Notes: generated from the sequence alone by a model not told the origin. A stretch of 64,000 bases of DNA from Lachnospiraceae bacterium (GCA_910575475.1 CAJTGD010000008.1:62001-126000), one strand, 5' to 3'; shown: positions 17,720-28,409, counted from the stretch's first letter. Made by a program: numbers and translations.

Positions 17720-18403
17720 ATGAAGAAAGCTATTTTGGCTACAAAGGTTGGAATGACTCAGATCTTCGACGAAGACGGGGTCCTGATTCCGGTAACCGTG
17801 CTCCAGGCAGGCCCCTGCGTGGTGACACAGGTGAAGACAGAGGAAAACGACGGCTACAGTGCTGTACAGGTTGGCTTTGTTGACATGAAAGACAAGATCG
17901 TTAGCAAGGACAAGAGCGGCAAGAAGGAAGTTGCTCACAGAAACGGCGCGACCAAGGCTGAGGCAGGCCATTTCCAGAAGGCAGGCGTTTCCTCCAAGAG
18001 ATTTGTTAAGGAATTCCGTTTTGAAGATGCGGAAGAATATGCACCGGCACAGGAGATCAAGGCGGACATCTTCGCGGCAGGCGACAGAGTAGACGCGACA
18101 GCGATCTCAAAAGGTAAAGGGTTCCAGGGTGCGATCAAGCGTCACGGACAGAGCAGAGGACCTATGACTCATGGTTCCAAGTATCACCGTCATGCTGGTT
18201 CTAACGGTGCGGCATCCGATCCGAGCAAGGTATTCAAGGGAAAGAAGATGCCTGGTCAGATGGGAAACAAGCAGATTACTGTTCAGAATCTGGAAGTGGT
18301 AAGGGTTGACGCAGAGAACAACCTGCTGCTGATCAAGGGTTCTGTACCGGGACCGAAGAAGTGCCTCGTAACGGTCAAAGAAACAGTAAAGGCTGAGAAA
18401 TAA
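17720..18403 (+). CDS. rplC: 50S ribosomal protein L3
   Basis: 227 residues starting [20 protein letters not shown], with the conserved [12 protein letters not shown] and [11 protein letters not shown] segments that reach the peptidyl-transferase centre. It is about 18 residues longer than common L3 proteins; the extra length seems to lie around residues 55-95 (lysine-rich KDKSGKKE region). Confidence 0.97.
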   Translation: MKKAILATKVGMTQIFDEDGVLIPVTVLQAGPCVVTQVKTEENDGYSAVQVGFVDMKDKIVSKDKSGKKEVAHRNGATKAEAGHFQKAGVSSKRFVKEFRFEDAEEYAPAQEIKADIFAAGDRVDATAISKGKGFQGAIKRHGQSRGPMTHGSKYHRHAGSNGAASDPSKVFKGKKMPGQMGNKQITVQNLEVVRVDAENNLLLIKGSVPGPKKCLVTVKETVKAEK

Positions 18404-18433
18404 TCTGACAACATAGAAAGGAGGAACACACAG

Positions 18434-19054
18434 ATGGCAACAGTATCTGTTTATAATATCGAAGGTAAAGAAGTTGGTACGATCGATCTGAACGATTCCG
18501 TGTTTGGTGTCGAGGTCAATGATCACCTTGTACACAAAGCAGTTGTGGGCCAGCTTGCAAATAACCGTCAGGGAACACAGAAGGCAAAGACACGCGCCGA
18601 AGTTTCCGGCGGCGGAAGGAAGCCATGGAGACAGAAGGGAACAGGTCACGCAAGACAGGGTTCCACCAGAGCTCCCCAGTGGACAGGCGGCGGTATCGTA
18701 TTCGCTCCAGTTCCGAGAGATTATTCTGTAAAGATGAATAAGAAGGAAAAGAGGGCTGCATTGAAGTCCGCGCTTTCTTCCAGAGTAGAAGAGAAGAAGT
18801 TCATCGTGATCGACGAGATCAATTTCGATGAGATCAAGACAAAGAAGTTCCAGACAGTTCTGGATAACCTGAAGATCAACAAGGCATTGGTAGTGCTGGA
18901 GGACGACAACAAGAACGCAGAGCTTTCCGCAAGAAATATTCCGGATGTGAAGACTGCACACACCAATACGATCAATGTTTACGATATCCTGAAATACAAC
19001 ACAGTGATCGCTACGAAAGCTGTTGTTGCAGCGATTGAGGAGGTGTACGCATAA
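18434..19054 (+). CDS. rplD: 50S ribosomal protein L4
   Basis: 206 residues. The extended loop [19 protein letters not shown] lining the exit tunnel is intact. In several bacteria L4 represses its own operon through the leader RNA. Its stop overlaps the start of rplW by one base (TAATG). Confidence 0.97.
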   Translation: MATVSVYNIEGKEVGTIDLNDSVFGVEVNDHLVHKAVVGQLANNRQGTQKAKTRAEVSGGGRKPWRQKGTGHARQGSTRAPQWTGGGIVFAPVPRDYSVKMNKKEKRAALKSALSSRVEEKKFIVIDEINFDEIKTKKFQTVLDNLKINKALVVLEDDNKNAELSARNIPDVKTAHTNTINVYDILKYNTVIATKAVVAAIEEVYA

Positions 19055-19353
19055 TGGCTGATATCAAATATTATGATGTGATCCAGAAACCGGTCATTAC
19101 AGAAAAGAGCATGGACATCATGGGCGACAAGAAGTACACGTTTCTGGTACACACAGAAGCTACAAAGTCCCAGATCAAAGAAGCTGTTGAAAAGATGTTC
19201 TCCGGAACAAAGGTAGCAAGCGTAAATACAATGAACCTCGAAGGAAAGAACAAGAGACGCGGCATGGTATACGGAAAGACCGCTAAGACAAAGAAGGCGA
19301 TCGTGCAGCTGACAGAAGACAGCGCAGATATCGAGATTTTTGAGGGTCTGTAA
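19054..19353 (+). CDS. rplW: 50S ribosomal protein L23
   Basis: 99 residues with the core PVITEKSMD start and the [13 protein letters not shown] loop near the tunnel exit, where signal recognition particle and trigger factor dock. It is translationally coupled to rplD. Confidence 0.97.
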   Translation: MADIKYYDVIQKPVITEKSMDIMGDKKYTFLVHTEATKSQIKEAVEKMFSGTKVASVNTMNLEGKNKRRGMVYGKTAKTKKAIVQLTEDSADIEIFEGL

Positions 19354-19354
19354 G

Positions 19355-19372
19355 AGACCTCGCTAAGTGTTC
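19355..19372 (-). repeat. Inverted copy of the GCTTAGCGAGG-type short repeat
   Basis: Just after the rplW stop the minus strand reads GAACACTTAGCGAGGTCT. This matches the element found in plus orientation between rpmC and rpsQ and between rpsN and rpsH (GAGCTTAGCGAGGTA and GAACTTAGTGCGAGGTCG). Confidence 0.5.
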
Positions 19373-19432
19373 AATATATACGGTGCAAGTCCGTGAAACT
19401 AATAATTAGAGCAAACGAAAGGAGAGACAGTA

Positions 19433-20275
19433 ATGGGAATCAAAACTTATAACCCATATACACCTTCCAGAAGACAGATGACTGGCTCTGATTTCTCAGA
19501 GATCACAAAGACAACACCTGAGAAATCCCTTCTCTCATCTAAGAAGAGAACAGCCGGCCGCAACAATCAGGGTAAGATCACAGTAAGGCATCGCGGAGGC
19601 GGCGCTAAGAAAAAATATAGAATCGTAGATTTCAAGAGAAAGAAAGACGGCATTCCGGCAACCGTAATCGGGATTGAATACGATCCAAACAGAACAGCCA
19701 ACATCGCACTGATCTGCTACGCAGACGGAGAGAAGGCTTACATCCTGGCTCCGGAAGGACTGAAGGATGGAATGAAGATCATGAACGGACCGGAAGCGGA
19801 AGTAAGAATTGGAAACTGCCTGCCGCTGGAGAACATTCCGGTTGGTACACAGATCCACAACATTGAGCTGTATCCGGGAAAAGGCGGACAGCTTGTACGC
19901 TCCGCTGGAAACAGCGCGCAGCTTATGGCAAAAGAAGGAAAGTATGCGACCTTACGTCTTCCTTCAGGCGAAATGAGAATGGTTCCGATCATCTGCAGAG
20001 CATCCGTAGGCGTCGTAGGCAATGGAGAGCACAACCTGATCAACATCGGTAAAGCAGGACGTAAACGCCATATGGGCATCAGACCTACAGTACGTGGTTC
20101 CGTAATGAACCCCAACGACCATCCGCACGGTGGTGGTGAAGGCAAGACAGGCATTGGCCGTCCGGGTCCGTCAACACCATGGGGCAAGCCGGCGCTGGGT
20201 CTTAAGACACGTAAGAAGAACAAAGCTTCTAACAAGCTGATCGTAAGAAGAAGAGATGGAAAAGCTATCAAATAA
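19433..20275 (+). CDS. rplB: 50S ribosomal protein L2
   Basis: 280 residues, with the invariant [14 protein letters not shown] motif whose histidine lies near the peptidyl-transferase centre. AAAGGAGAGACAGTA precedes the ATG. Confidence 0.98.
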   Translation: MGIKTYNPYTPSRRQMTGSDFSEITKTTPEKSLLSSKKRTAGRNNQGKITVRHRGGGAKKKYRIVDFKRKKDGIPATVIGIEYDPNRTANIALICYADGEKAYILAPEGLKDGMKIMNGPEAEVRIGNCLPLENIPVGTQIHNIELYPGKGGQLVRSAGNSAQLMAKEGKYATLRLPSGEMRMVPIICRASVGVVGNGEHNLINIGKAGRKRHMGIRPTVRGSVMNPNDHPHGGGEGKTGIGRPGPSTPWGKPALGLKTRKKNKASNKLIVRRRDGKAIK

Positions 20276-20300
20276 TTAGTTTACAAGGAGGTTAGAACCT

Positions 20301-20582
20301 ATGGCTCGTTCACTTAAAAAAGGACCATTTGCAGATGAAAGTTTACTGAAAAAAGTCGATGCTTTGAACGCATCCGGCAGTAAATCAGTGATAAAGACAT
20401 GGTCACGTCGTTCTACGATTTTCCCGTCATTTGTCGGCCATACATTCGCCGTACATGACGGAAGAAGACATGTGCCGGTATATGTTACGGAAGACATGGT
20501 TGGACACAAGCTCGGAGAGTTTGTAGCAACCAGAACGTACAGGGGACATGGTAAAGACGAGAAAAAATCTAAAGTAAGATAA
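20301..20582 (+). CDS. rpsS: 30S ribosomal protein S19
   Basis: 93 residues starting [13 protein letters not shown], with the [17 protein letters not shown]-terminal signature. It binds 16S rRNA in the head of the small subunit beside S13. Confidence 0.98.
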   Translation: MARSLKKGPFADESLLKKVDALNASGSKSVIKTWSRRSTIFPSFVGHTFAVHDGRRHVPVYVTEDMVGHKLGEFVATRTYRGHGKDEKKSKVR

Positions 20583-20613
20583 CCGATAAGCAATTTGAAA
20601 GGAGGGTTTATCC

Positions 20614-21000
20614 ATGGCAAAAGGACATAGATCCCAGATCAAAAGAGATAGAAATGAGCAGAAAGATACACGGCCGTCAGCAAAGATTTCCTATGCCCGC
20701 GTATCTGTTCAGAAAGCATGCTTCGTGTTGGATGCCATCAGAGGCAAGGATGTAAAGACTGCACTTGGAATTTTGGCTTATAACCCGAGATATGCTTCCA
20801 GTGTGATAGAGAAGTTATTAAAATCAGCGATCGCAAATGCTGAGAATAACAACGGTATGAGTACGGAGAACCTTTATATTGAGGAGTGCTACGCAAATAA
20901 AGGGCCGACGATGAAGAGAATCAGACCAAGAGCACAGGGCAGGGCTTACAGGATCGAAAAGAGAATGAGCCACATCACAATCGTGCTGAATGAGAGATAA
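20614..21000 (+). CDS. rplV: 50S ribosomal protein L22
   Basis: 128 residues. The tunnel-lining hairpin region [13 protein letters not shown] is intact, where macrolide-related changes occur in other bacteria. GGAGGGTTTATCC precedes the ATG. Confidence 0.97.
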   Translation: MAKGHRSQIKRDRNEQKDTRPSAKISYARVSVQKACFVLDAIRGKDVKTALGILAYNPRYASSVIEKLLKSAIANAENNNGMSTENLYIEECYANKGPTMKRIRPRAQGRAYRIEKRMSHITIVLNER

Positions 21001-21011
21001 GGAGGGCAATA

Positions 21012-21668
21012 ATGGGACAGAAAGTTAATCCTCACGGCTTAAGAGTCGGAATTATCAAAGATTGGGACTCCAAATGGTATGCGGAAAAAGATTTCGCTGA
21101 CAACCTGGTGGAGGATCATGAAATCAGAAAATTTCTTAAAAAGAGATTATACAGTGCCGGAATCTCCAGGATCGAGATTGAAAGAGCTTCTGACCGTGTG
21201 AAGATCATCGTTTATACCGCAAAGCCTGGTGTTGTGATCGGCAAGGGCGGCGCAGAGATCGAGAAGGTAAAAGGCGAGCTTGCGAAGTACACGGACAAAA
21301 AGCTGATCGTGGACATCAAAGAGGTGAAGAGACCGGATAAGGATGCCCAGCTTGTAGCTGAAAATATTGCACAGCAGCTTGAGAACCGTATTTCATTCCG
21401 GCGTGCGATGAAGTCCTGCATGTCCAGAACAATGAAATCCGGCGCGCTCGGTGTAAAGACCGCAGTAGCAGGTCGTCTCGGCGGTGCTGATATGGCACGT
21501 ACCGAATTTTACAGCGAAGGAACCATTCCGCTTCAGACACTGAGAGCTGACATTGATTATGGATTCGCAGAAGCTGACACAACTTACGGGAAGGTCGGTG
21601 TAAAGGTTTGGATTTACAAAGGCGAGATTCTTCCGACGAAAGCTGATAAGGAAGGGAGCGATAAATAA
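21012..21668 (+). CDS. rpsC: 30S ribosomal protein S3
   Basis: 218 residues starting [15 protein letters not shown], with the KH-domain GxxG-type motif in [14 protein letters not shown]. Its stop overlaps the rplP start by one base. Confidence 0.98.
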   Translation: MGQKVNPHGLRVGIIKDWDSKWYAEKDFADNLVEDHEIRKFLKKRLYSAGISRIEIERASDRVKIIVYTAKPGVVIGKGGAEIEKVKGELAKYTDKKLIVDIKEVKRPDKDAQLVAENIAQQLENRISFRRAMKSCMSRTMKSGALGVKTAVAGRLGGADMARTEFYSEGTIPLQTLRADIDYGFAEADTTYGKVGVKVWIYKGEILPTKADKEGSDK

Positions 21669-22105
21669 TGTTAATGCCGAAAAGAGTAAAACGTCGTAAA
21701 CAGTTCCGTGGCTCCATGAAGGGAAAAGCCCTCAGAGGAAACACGATCACTTATGGTGAATATGGCATCATCGCAGCGGAGCCATGCTGGATCAAGTCCA
21801 ATCAGATCGAGGCAGCCCGTGTTGCCATGACACGTTATATCAAGCGTGGCGGTAAAGTCTGGATCAAGATCTTCCCGGACAAACCAGTGACAGCAAAACC
21901 AGCAGAAACTCGTATGGGTAGCGGAAAAGGTGCATTAGAGTACTGGGTAGCAGTTGTAAAGCCAGGACGTGTAATGTTTGAGATCGCAGGCGTTCCTGAG
22001 GAAGTAGCAAAAGAGGCTCTTCGTCTTGCAATGCACAAATTACCTTGCAAATGCAAAATCGTTTCTCGCGCAGAATTAGAAGGCGGTGATAACAGTGAAA
22101 ATTAA
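21668..22105 (+). CDS. rplP: 50S ribosomal protein L16
   Basis: 145 residues starting [15 protein letters not shown], with the conserved [17 protein letters not shown] loop near the A-site tRNA. It is coupled to rpsC by TAATG and overlaps rpmC by 11 bases. Confidence 0.97.
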   Translation: MLMPKRVKRRKQFRGSMKGKALRGNTITYGEYGIIAAEPCWIKSNQIEAARVAMTRYIKRGGKVWIKIFPDKPVTAKPAETRMGSGKGALEYWVAVVKPGRVMFEIAGVPEEVAKEALRLAMHKLPCKCKIVSRAELEGGDNSEN

Positions 22106-22295
22106 TACATTTGTAAACGAATTAAGAGGAAAATCCGTAGAAGAATTGAAAGAAGAATTAGTAGCTGCTAAAAAAGAGCTTTTTAACTTAAGATTCCAGA
22201 ATGCGACGAATCAGTTAGACAATACAAGCAGAATCAAAGAAGTGAGAAAAAATATTGCTCGCATCCAGACGTTGATTACTGAGGCAGGGCATTGA
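22095..22295 (+). CDS. rpmC: 50S ribosomal protein L29
   Basis: 66 residues, [14 protein letters not shown] onwards. A GTG at 22086 is also in frame, but the GTG at 22095 yields the usual protein start and lies a sensible distance from AAGGCGG. The gene begins inside rplP, so it is probably translationally coupled to it. Confidence 0.93.
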   Translation: MKINTFVNELRGKSVEELKEELVAAKKELFNLRFQNATNQLDNTSRIKEVRKNIARIQTLITEAGH

Positions 22296-22388
22296 GAACT
22301 TGGCGAGGTATTATCGAGCCTAGTACGAAAGCCGTTCTTTGAGCTTAGCGAGGTATTTTCGAGCTTAGCGAAAAGAACATCTTTAAAA
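22296..22388 (+). repeat. GCTTAGCGAGG-type repeat cluster between rpmC and rpsQ
   Basis: This gap begins CTTGGCGAGGTATTATCGAG, the same sequence seen twice between rpsN and rpsH. Two direct copies of GAGCTTAGCGA follow (starting near 22340 and 22360), held between complementary GTTCTTT and AAAGAAC ends. That would give a hairpin with the direct repeats in its loop region. Confidence 0.7.
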
Positions 22389-22407
22389 AGTAGAAAGGAG
22401 TATCACC

Positions 22408-22665
22408 GTGGAAGAGAGAAATTTGAGAAAGACCCGTACCGGCAAGGTTGTCAGTGACAAGATGGACAAGACGATCGTTGTTGCCGTTGAAAACCACGTT
22501 AAGCATCCGCTTTATAAGAAGATCGTAAAGAAAACTTACAAGTTAAAAGCGCATGACGAGAATAATGAATGCCGTATTGGAGATACCGTGAAAGTAATGG
22601 AGACAAGACCTCTGTCCAAGGACAAGAGATGGAGACTTGTGGAGATCATGGAAAAGGCAAAATAA
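22408..22665 (+). CDS. rpsQ: 30S ribosomal protein S17
   Basis: 85 residues with [17 protein letters not shown] and the C-terminal [16 protein letters not shown] signature. GTG start behind AGAAAGGAGTATCACC. Confidence 0.97.
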   Translation: MEERNLRKTRTGKVVSDKMDKTIVVAVENHVKHPLYKKIVKKTYKLKAHDENNECRIGDTVKVMETRPLSKDKRWRLVEIMEKAK

Positions 22666-22704
22666 TGTTTTATGCCTTAAGACAATTGAAGGAGGTTTAC
22701 CTGC

Positions 22705-23073
22705 ATGATACAACAGGAAAGTAGACTTAGAGTAGCAGATAATACAGGCGCTAAGGAATTACTTTGCATCCGTGTACTTGGCGGTTCTACCAGAAGATAT
22801 GCCAGCATCGGAGATGTGATCGTTGCGACTGTTAAAGATGCAACGCCAGGCGGCGTTGTTAAAAAAGGCGACGTAGTAAAGGCTGTAGTTGTTCGTACTG
22901 TGAAGGGTGCCCGCCGTAAAGACGGTTCCTATATCAGATTCGATGAAAATGCTGCTGTGATCATAAGAGATGATTTGAATCCGCGTGGAACACGTATTTT
23001 TGGACCTGTAGCCAGAGAGCTGAGAGAGAAGCATTTCATGAAGATCGTTTCCCTGGCTCCGGAAGTACTGTAG
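22705..23073 (+). CDS. rplN: 50S ribosomal protein L14
   Basis: 122 residues, [19 protein letters not shown], the most conserved start in the family, with the [14 protein letters not shown] core. It contributes to intersubunit bridges. Confidence 0.98.
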   Translation: MIQQESRLRVADNTGAKELLCIRVLGGSTRRYASIGDVIVATVKDATPGGVVKKGDVVKAVVVRTVKGARRKDGSYIRFDENAAVIIRDDLNPRGTRIFGPVARELREKHFMKIVSLAPEVL

Positions 23074-23085
23074 GAGGTGCCGATA

Positions 23086-23397
23086 ATGTCAACTATGAAG
23101 ATTAAAAAAGATGATATGGTGAAAGTCATTGCCGGAAAAGATAAAGACAAAGAAGGCAGAGTGCTCGCCGTAAATAAAAAAGACGGAAAAGTCCTGGTTG
23201 AAGGCGTCAACATGCTGACAAAGCACACAAAACCCACCATGGCAAATCAGAATGGCGGTATCGTACACCAGGAAGGACCGATCGACATTTCCAACGTGAT
23301 GTATATCCACAAGGGAAAAGCGACCAGAATCGGTTTCAAGATGGATGGGGACAAAAAAGTACGTGTTGCGAAGTCAACAGGTGAAGTGATTGATTAA
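23086..23397 (+). CDS. rplX: 50S ribosomal protein L24
   Basis: 103 residues with a KOW motif near the N-terminus ([19 protein letters not shown]). The frame is open from a GTG at 23077, but that codon lies within TAGGAGGTG, the ribosome binding site of the ATG at 23086. Confidence 0.96.
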   Translation: MSTMKIKKDDMVKVIAGKDKDKEGRVLAVNKKDGKVLVEGVNMLTKHTKPTMANQNGGIVHQEGPIDISNVMYIHKGKATRIGFKMDGDKKVRVAKSTGEVID

Positions 23398-23420
23398 TCC
23401 AGGAAAGGAGGTCCGGGACG

Positions 23421-23960
23421 TTGAGTAGATTGAGAGAACAATATCAGAATGAGATTGTTGACGCAATGACAAAAAAATTTGGATATAAAAATATAATGGA
23501 AGTGCCGAAGCTTGATAAAGTTGTAATCAACATGGGCGTAGGTGAAGCTAAGGAAAACGCAAAATTACTGGAATCTGCGATGGCCGATCTGGAAAAGATC
23601 TCAGGTCAGAAGGCAGTGATCACAAAGGCAAAAAATTCCGTTGCCAACTTCAAGATCAGAGAAGGTATGGCGATCGGATGCAAGGTGACGTTGAGAGGCG
23701 AGAGGATGTATGAATTCGTTGACCGTCTGATCAACCTTGCGCTCCCTCGTGTGCGTGACTTCAGAGGCGTGAATCCGAATGCGTTCGACGGAAGAGGAAA
23801 CTATGCTCTCGGAATCAAAGAGCAGCTGATCTTCCCGGAGATCGAATACGATAAGATCGACAAAGTCAGAGGTATGGATGTGATCTTTGTCACAACCGCC
23901 AAGACGGATGAAGAAGCACGTGAATTACTGGCACAGTTCAATATGCCGTTCAAAAAGTAA
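23421..23960 (+). CDS. rplE: 50S ribosomal protein L5
   Basis: 179 residues starting from TTG behind AAAGGAGGTCCGGGACG, reading [13 protein letters not shown]. It carries the conserved [10 protein letters not shown] and [15 protein letters not shown] segments and contacts 5S rRNA and the P-site tRNA. Confidence 0.97.
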   Translation: MSRLREQYQNEIVDAMTKKFGYKNIMEVPKLDKVVINMGVGEAKENAKLLESAMADLEKISGQKAVITKAKNSVANFKIREGMAIGCKVTLRGERMYEFVDRLINLALPRVRDFRGVNPNAFDGRGNYALGIKEQLIFPEIEYDKIDKVRGMDVIFVTTAKTDEEARELLAQFNMPFKK

Positions 23961-23971
23961 GGAGGGAAATC

Positions 23972-24157
23972 ATGGCTAAGACATCAATGAAAATCAAACA
24001 GCAGCGCAAACCAAAATTCTCCACCAGAGAATACAGCCGCTGCCGTATCTGCGGCCGTCCGCATGCATATTTAAGAAAATATGGAATCTGCCGTATCTGC
24101 TTCCGCGAATTGGCATATAAGGGTGAGATACCGGGAGTGAAGAAAGCAAGCTGGTGA
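23972..24157 (+). CDS. rpsN: 30S ribosomal protein S14, zinc type
   Basis: 61 residues. Cys24, Cys27, Cys40 and Cys43 form two CxxC zinc ligand pairs (CRIC and CRIC), so this is the short zinc-binding form rather than the longer zinc-free paralogue. It is 11 bases after rplE and is followed by a 270-base repeat-filled gap. Confidence 0.97.
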   Translation: MAKTSMKIKQQRKPKFSTREYSRCRICGRPHAYLRKYGICRICFRELAYKGEIPGVKKASW

Positions 24158-24167
24158 CCGAAAGCAA

Positions 24168-24390
24168 CTTAGTGATGCATTGAATACTTGGCGAGGTATT
24201 ATCGAGCCTAGTATGAAAGTAGATATTCCGAGCGAAGAGAGGAATATCTTCGCAGAACTTAGTGCGAGGTCGTTCTTTGAGCTTAGCGATGCATTGAATA
24301 CTTGGCGAGGTATTATCGAGTCTAGTATGAAAGCAGATATTCCGAACGAAGAGAGGAATATCTTGGCCAGAGCTTAGCGAAAAGAACATC
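24168..24390 (+). repeat. 114-bp tandem duplication of the GCTTAGCGA-type repeat between rpsN and rpsH
   Basis: Two consecutive units with a 114-base period (GATGCATTGAATACTTGG begins at 24174 and 24288). Each carries CTTGGCGAGGTATTATCGAG, AGATATTCCGA and AGAGGAATATCTT; the last two are complementary and would form a stem. The unit start also matches the rpmC-rpsQ gap. Because 114 is divisible by three, one frame (24180-24377) stays open as a 38-residue peptide repeat, but it has no good ribosome binding site and I do not call it a gene. Confidence 0.8.
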
Positions 24391-24430
24391 CATAGAGCAG
24401 ATATAAATTAGAGAAGGAGGATGCTTCGAC

Positions 24431-24832
24431 ATGACTATGAGTGATCCAATCGCAGATATGCTTACAAGAATCCGTAATGCAAATACTGCCAAACATGATA
24501 CAGTAGATGTACCTGCATCAAAGATGAAAACCGCGATCGCAGATATTCTTCTCAATGAAGGATACATCAAAAGATATGACATCGTAGAAGATGGAACATT
24601 TAAGACCATCCACATCACATTAAAATACGGTGCAGACAAGAACGAAAAAGTAATTTCCGGTCTTAAGAGAATCTCCAAGCCGGGTCTCCGCGTTTACGCA
24701 AACAGCGAAGAGATGCCGAAGGTACTGGGCGGACTCGGAATTGCGATCGTTTCTACAAATAAAGGCGTTGTTACCGACAAAGAAGCAAGAAAACTCGGCG
24801 TTGGCGGAGAAGTATTGTGTTTCGTATGGTAA
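24431..24832 (+). CDS. rpsH: 30S ribosomal protein S8
   Basis: 133 residues starting [18 protein letters not shown] and ending [11 protein letters not shown]. In E. coli S8 represses the spc operon. AGAAGGAGGATGCTTCGAC precedes the ATG. Confidence 0.98.
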   Translation: MTMSDPIADMLTRIRNANTAKHDTVDVPASKMKTAIADILLNEGYIKRYDIVEDGTFKTIHITLKYGADKNEKVISGLKRISKPGLRVYANSEEMPKVLGGLGIAIVSTNKGVVTDKEARKLGVGGEVLCFVW

Positions 24833-24872
24833 TTCCGCGCCGTTCAAATATTTAACAGAACAACTGAAAACA

Positions 24873-24894
24873 GAGCAGACGATAGCCTCTGCTC
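24873..24894 (+). repeat. Hairpin between rpsH and rplF
   Basis: GAGCAGA and TCTGCTC pair around an eight-base loop, followed by an A-rich stretch rather than T's. It resembles in form the GAGCAC/GTGCTC hairpin between rpsJ and rplC. Confidence 0.5.
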
Positions 24895-24922
24895 CGAAAA
24901 TTTAAGTTAGGAGGACAATGGT

Positions 24923-25465
24923 ATGTCACGTATAGGAAGACTGCCGGTCGCAATCCCTGCAGGTGTAACCGTAGAGATTGCTGAGCATAATGTAGTGACC
25001 GTAAAAGGTCCGAAGGGAACTCTTGTAAGAGAGCTTCCGGTGGAAATGGAAATCAAACAGGAAGGCGAAGAAATTGTTGTCACCAGACCGAACGACCTCA
25101 AGAGAATGAAATCTCTCCACGGCCTGACCCGTACATTGATCAACAATATGGTGATCGGTGTCAGCCAGGGCTACGAGAAGGTTCTGGAAGTAAACGGTGT
25201 CGGTTACAGGGCGGCGAAGTCCGGCAACAAACTGACCCTCAGCCTGGGATATTCACATCCTGTTGAGATGATCGACCCGGAAGGGATCGAGACAGTTCTG
25301 GAAGGTCAGAACAAGATCACTGTAAAGGGTATCGACAAAGAAAAAGTTGGCCAGTATGCAGCGGAGATCAGAGACAAGAGAAGACCGGAGCCATATAAGG
25401 GCAAGGGAATCAAGTACGCTGATGAAGTGATCCGCCGCAAGGTTGGTAAGACTGGTAAAAAATAA
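24923..25465 (+). CDS. rplF: 50S ribosomal protein L6
   Basis: 180 residues, [15 protein letters not shown], with the C-terminal [16 protein letters not shown] signature. It binds the sarcin-ricin loop region. Confidence 0.98.
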   Translation: MSRIGRLPVAIPAGVTVEIAEHNVVTVKGPKGTLVRELPVEMEIKQEGEEIVVTRPNDLKRMKSLHGLTRTLINNMVIGVSQGYEKVLEVNGVGYRAAKSGNKLTLSLGYSHPVEMIDPEGIETVLEGQNKITVKGIDKEKVGQYAAEIRDKRRPEPYKGKGIKYADEVIRRKVGKTGKK

Positions 25466-25482
25466 ATAAGGAGGGTGTGAAA

Positions 25483-25857
25483 ATGGTTAGTAAAAAATCA
25501 AGAAGTGAAGTTCGCAGAAAAAAGCACATGAAATTACGTAACCGTTTCAGCGGTACCGCTGAGAGGCCGCGTCTGGCTGTGTTTAGAAGCAATAATCATA
25601 TGTATGCACAGGTGATCGACGATACCGATGGCAAGAGCAGAACTCTGGTAGCTGCTTCCACTCTTCAAAAAGACGTGAAGGCAGAATTAGAAAAGACAAA
25701 TAACGTTGCGGCTGCAGCATACCTTGGAAAAGTCATTGCTGAAAAGGCAAAGGAAAAGGGAATCACCGACGTTGTCTTTGACAGAGGCGGCTTTATCTAT
25801 CAGGGCAAGATCAAAGCATTGGCAGACGCAGCAAGAGAAGCTGGGCTGAATTTCTAG
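25483..25857 (+). CDS. rplR: 50S ribosomal protein L18
   Basis: 124 residues, [19 protein letters not shown], ending with [25 protein letters not shown]. It binds 5S rRNA. The ATG at 25483 is chosen over an in-frame GTG at 25477 because the latter abuts AAGGAGGG. Confidence 0.97.
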   Translation: MVSKKSRSEVRRKKHMKLRNRFSGTAERPRLAVFRSNNHMYAQVIDDTDGKSRTLVAASTLQKDVKAELEKTNNVAAAAYLGKVIAEKAKEKGITDVVFDRGGFIYQGKIKALADAAREAGLNF

Positions 25858-25872
25858 GAAGGGAGAACACAT

Positions 25873-26382
25873 ATGAGACAGGAACGTATTGATGCTGGTC
25901 AGTTAGAGTTAGAAGAAAAAGTGGTATCAATCAAACGTGTTACCAAGGTCGTAAAAGGTGGTCGTAACATGAGATTCACAGCTTTAGTAGTTGTCGGCGA
26001 TGGAAAAGGCCATGTTGGTGCAGGTTTAGGAAAGGCTACCGAAATTCCGGAAGCGATCCGCAAAGGAAAAGAAGATGCGGCTAAGAAGCTGATCGAGGTT
26101 TCCCTGGACGAGAACGAAAGTGTAACACATGATACCATCGGTAAATTCGGAAGCGCTTCCGTATTATTGAAGAAGGCTCCGGACGGTACCGGTGTGATCG
26201 CCGGAGGTCCGGCGCGTGCGGTGATCGAGATGGCAGGAATCAAGAACATCCGTACAAAATCATTAGGCTCTAACAACAAGCAGAATGTAGTGCTTGCCAC
26301 AATCGAAGGTCTGAAGGGGATCAAGACTCCTGAAGAAGTTGCAAGGCTCCGCGGAAAATCAATCGAAGAAATCGTAGGGTAA
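25873..26382 (+). CDS. rpsE: 30S ribosomal protein S5
   Basis: 169 residues. The [23 protein letters not shown] region is the double-stranded RNA-binding domain and [13 protein letters not shown] follows. It is involved in decoding fidelity. Confidence 0.98.
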   Translation: MRQERIDAGQLELEEKVVSIKRVTKVVKGGRNMRFTALVVVGDGKGHVGAGLGKATEIPEAIRKGKEDAAKKLIEVSLDENESVTHDTIGKFGSASVLLKKAPDGTGVIAGGPARAVIEMAGIKNIRTKSLGSNNKQNVVLATIEGLKGIKTPEEVARLRGKSIEEIVG

Positions 26383-26404
26383 CAGGCATAGGAGGTAGGT
26401 AAAA

Positions 26405-26587
26405 ATGGCAAATTTAAAAATTACGTTAGTAAAGTCTACCATCGGTGCTGTGCCGAAGCATAGAAAGACCGTTGAAGCTCTGGGATTAAGGAAACTCAAC
26501 AAGACAGTTGTGCTTCCGGACAATGCAGCTACCAGAGGTATGGTACAGCAGGTTAGACATTTAGTAAAGGTTGAAGAAGAAGCATAA
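26405..26587 (+). CDS. rpmD: 50S ribosomal protein L30
   Basis: 60 residues, [22 protein letters not shown], the short bacterial form. It is followed 26 bases later by rplO. Confidence 0.97.
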   Translation: MANLKITLVKSTIGAVPKHRKTVEALGLRKLNKTVVLPDNAATRGMVQQVRHLVKVEEEA

Positions 26588-26613
26588 AAAAATATAGATA
26601 AGGAGGTAGCAGC

Positions 26614-27054
26614 ATGGACTTATCAAACTTGAGACCGGCAGATGGTTCTAAGCACAGCAATAACTTCAGAAGAGGCCGGGGACATGGATCCGGGAATGGT
26701 AAGACAGCCGGCAAGGGGCACAAGGGACAGAAGGCTCGTTCAGGTGCTCCGAGACCAGGGTTCGAAGGCGGACAGATGCCTTTATACAGAAGAATTCCGA
26801 AAAGAGGCTTTACCTGCAGAAACTCCAAGAAGATCGTCGGCATCAATATGAGCGCTCTTGAGGTATTTGAAGACGGTGCAGTTGTTTCTGTGGAAACACT
26901 GATGGAAAAAGGCATTGTAAAAAATCCGAGAGACGGCGTAAAGATTCTTGGAGACGGAGAGCTGACGAAGAAGCTCACCGTACAGGTAAATGCGTTCAGT
27001 GCAAAGGCAGCTGAAAAAATCGAGGCCCTGGGCGGAAAAGCAGAGGTGATCTAA
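26614..27054 (+). CDS. rplO: 50S ribosomal protein L15
   Basis: 146 residues with the glycine/arginine-rich N-terminal extension ([20 protein letters not shown]) that reaches into 23S rRNA. Its stop overlaps the secY start by one base. Confidence 0.97.
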   Translation: MDLSNLRPADGSKHSNNFRRGRGHGSGNGKTAGKGHKGQKARSGAPRPGFEGGQMPLYRRIPKRGFTCRNSKKIVGINMSALEVFEDGAVVSVETLMEKGIVKNPRDGVKILGDGELTKKLTVQVNAFSAKAAEKIEALGGKAEVI

Positions 27055-28409
27055 TGCTAGAAACAGTACGAAAAGCATTTCGGGTAGAAGATGTCCGTAA
27101 AAGACTTCTTTACACTTTTATGATGCTGGTCGTTGTAAGGCTCGGATCCCAACTGCCTACACCGGGAGTAAATCCGGCTTATATTCAGAACTTTTTTGCG
27201 AATCAGACCGGGGATGCGTTCAATTTCTTTGACGCATTTACCGGCGGTTCCTTTACCCAGATGTCCGTATTTGCATTGAGCATTACACCATATATCACAT
27301 CTTCTATCATCATGCAGCTTCTGACCATCGCGATTCCAAAGCTGGAAGAGATGCAGAAGGAAGGTGCGGACGGAAGAAAAAAGATTGCGGCTATGACACG
27401 TTATGTGACGGTAGGCCTTGCATTATTTGAGTCCACCGTGATGGCTGTCGGCTTCGGCCGTCAGGGACTTCTGGTAGAGTTCAATTTTGTAAATGCCGCG
27501 ATCGTAGTATGTACGCTGACCGCAGGTTCTGCATTTTTGATGTGGATCGGTGAGCGTATCACGGAAAAAGGCGTTGGAAATGGTATTTCCATTGTCCTGC
27601 TGATCAATATCGTTTCCCGTATACCGGATGATTTTGTCAAGCTGTACACACAGTTTATCCAGGGCAAGACTCCGGCAAAAGGACTGCTTGCAGCAGTGAT
27701 CATTCTGGCTGTTCTGCTGGTTGTTGTCGTATTCGTAATCATCCTTCAGGGCGGTGAACGCAGGATCATGGTGCAGTATTCTCAGAAGGTAAAGGGAAGA
27801 AAGACATACGGCGGACAATCCACGCATATTCCTCTTAAGGTAAATACCGCAGGCGTGATCCCGGTTATTTTTTCATCTTCTCTGATGCAGCTCCCGATCG
27901 TGGTTGCCTCATTTATGAACAAAGGAAACGGCACAAGCATTGGAAGCCATATTCTCAGAGGATTAAATTCAAATAACTGGTGTGACCCTGAAAATATAGT
28001 ATACTCCATTGGATTGCTGTTTTATATCGCTTTGACTATATTCTTTGCGTATTTCTATACTTCGATCACATTCAATCCGTTAGAGATCGCAAATAATATG
28101 AAGAAAAACGGCGGATTCATTCCAGGTATCCGTCCGGGCAGGCCGACAGTAGATTATCTGACGAAGATCCTGAATTATATCATCTTTATCGGAGCGTGCG
28201 GGCTGGTCATCGTTCAGGTGATTCCGTTCTTCTTTAACGGTGTGTTCGGAGCAAATGTTTCTTTCGGAGGAACATCGCTCATCATCATCGTAGGAGTTGT
28301 GCTTGAGACGATCAAGCAGATCGAATCACAGATGCTGGTACGCAATTATACTGGTTTCCTGAATAACAAAGGAAGCGCTGTGAAAGGCGGAGGATTCCTT
28401 GGGTATTGA
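27054..28409 (+). CDS. secY: Preprotein translocase subunit SecY
   Basis: 451 residues with about ten membrane segments, the central channel of the Sec translocon. [21 protein letters not shown] is the usual N-terminus, and the plug-region and cytoplasmic-loop motifs (GIRPGRPTVDYL) are intact. It is coupled to rplO through TAATG. Confidence 0.98.
   Translation: MLETVRKAFRVEDVRKRLLYTFMMLVVVRLGSQLPTPGVNPAYIQNFFANQTGDAFNFFDAFTGGSFTQMSVFALSITPYITSSIIMQLLTIAIPKLEEMQKEGADGRKKIAAMTRYVTVGLALFESTVMAVGFGRQGLLVEFNFVNAAIVVCTLTAGSAFLMWIGERITEKGVGNGISIVLLINIVSRIPDDFVKLYTQFIQGKTPAKGLLAAVIILAVLLVVVVFVIILQGGERRIMVQYSQKVKGRKTYGGQSTHIPLKVNTAGVIPVIFSSSLMQLPIVVASFMNKGNGTSIGSHILRGLNSNNWCDPENIVYSIGLLFYIALTIFFAYFYTSITFNPLEIANNMKKNGGFIPGIRPGRPTVDYLTKILNYIIFIGACGLVIVQVIPFFFNGVFGANVSFGGTSLIIIVGVVLETIKQIESQMLVRNYTGFLNNKGSAVKGGGFLGY

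Noticed and set aside
19373-19432. Small ACGG/CCGT hairpin before rplB considered as a riboswitch fragment
   Set aside because: Too short and without any recognisable ligand-binding core.
24180-24377. 65-codon frame through the rpsN-rpsH repeats
   Set aside because: No suitable ribosome binding site, and the frame is explained by a 114-base tandem duplication of a non-coding repeat.
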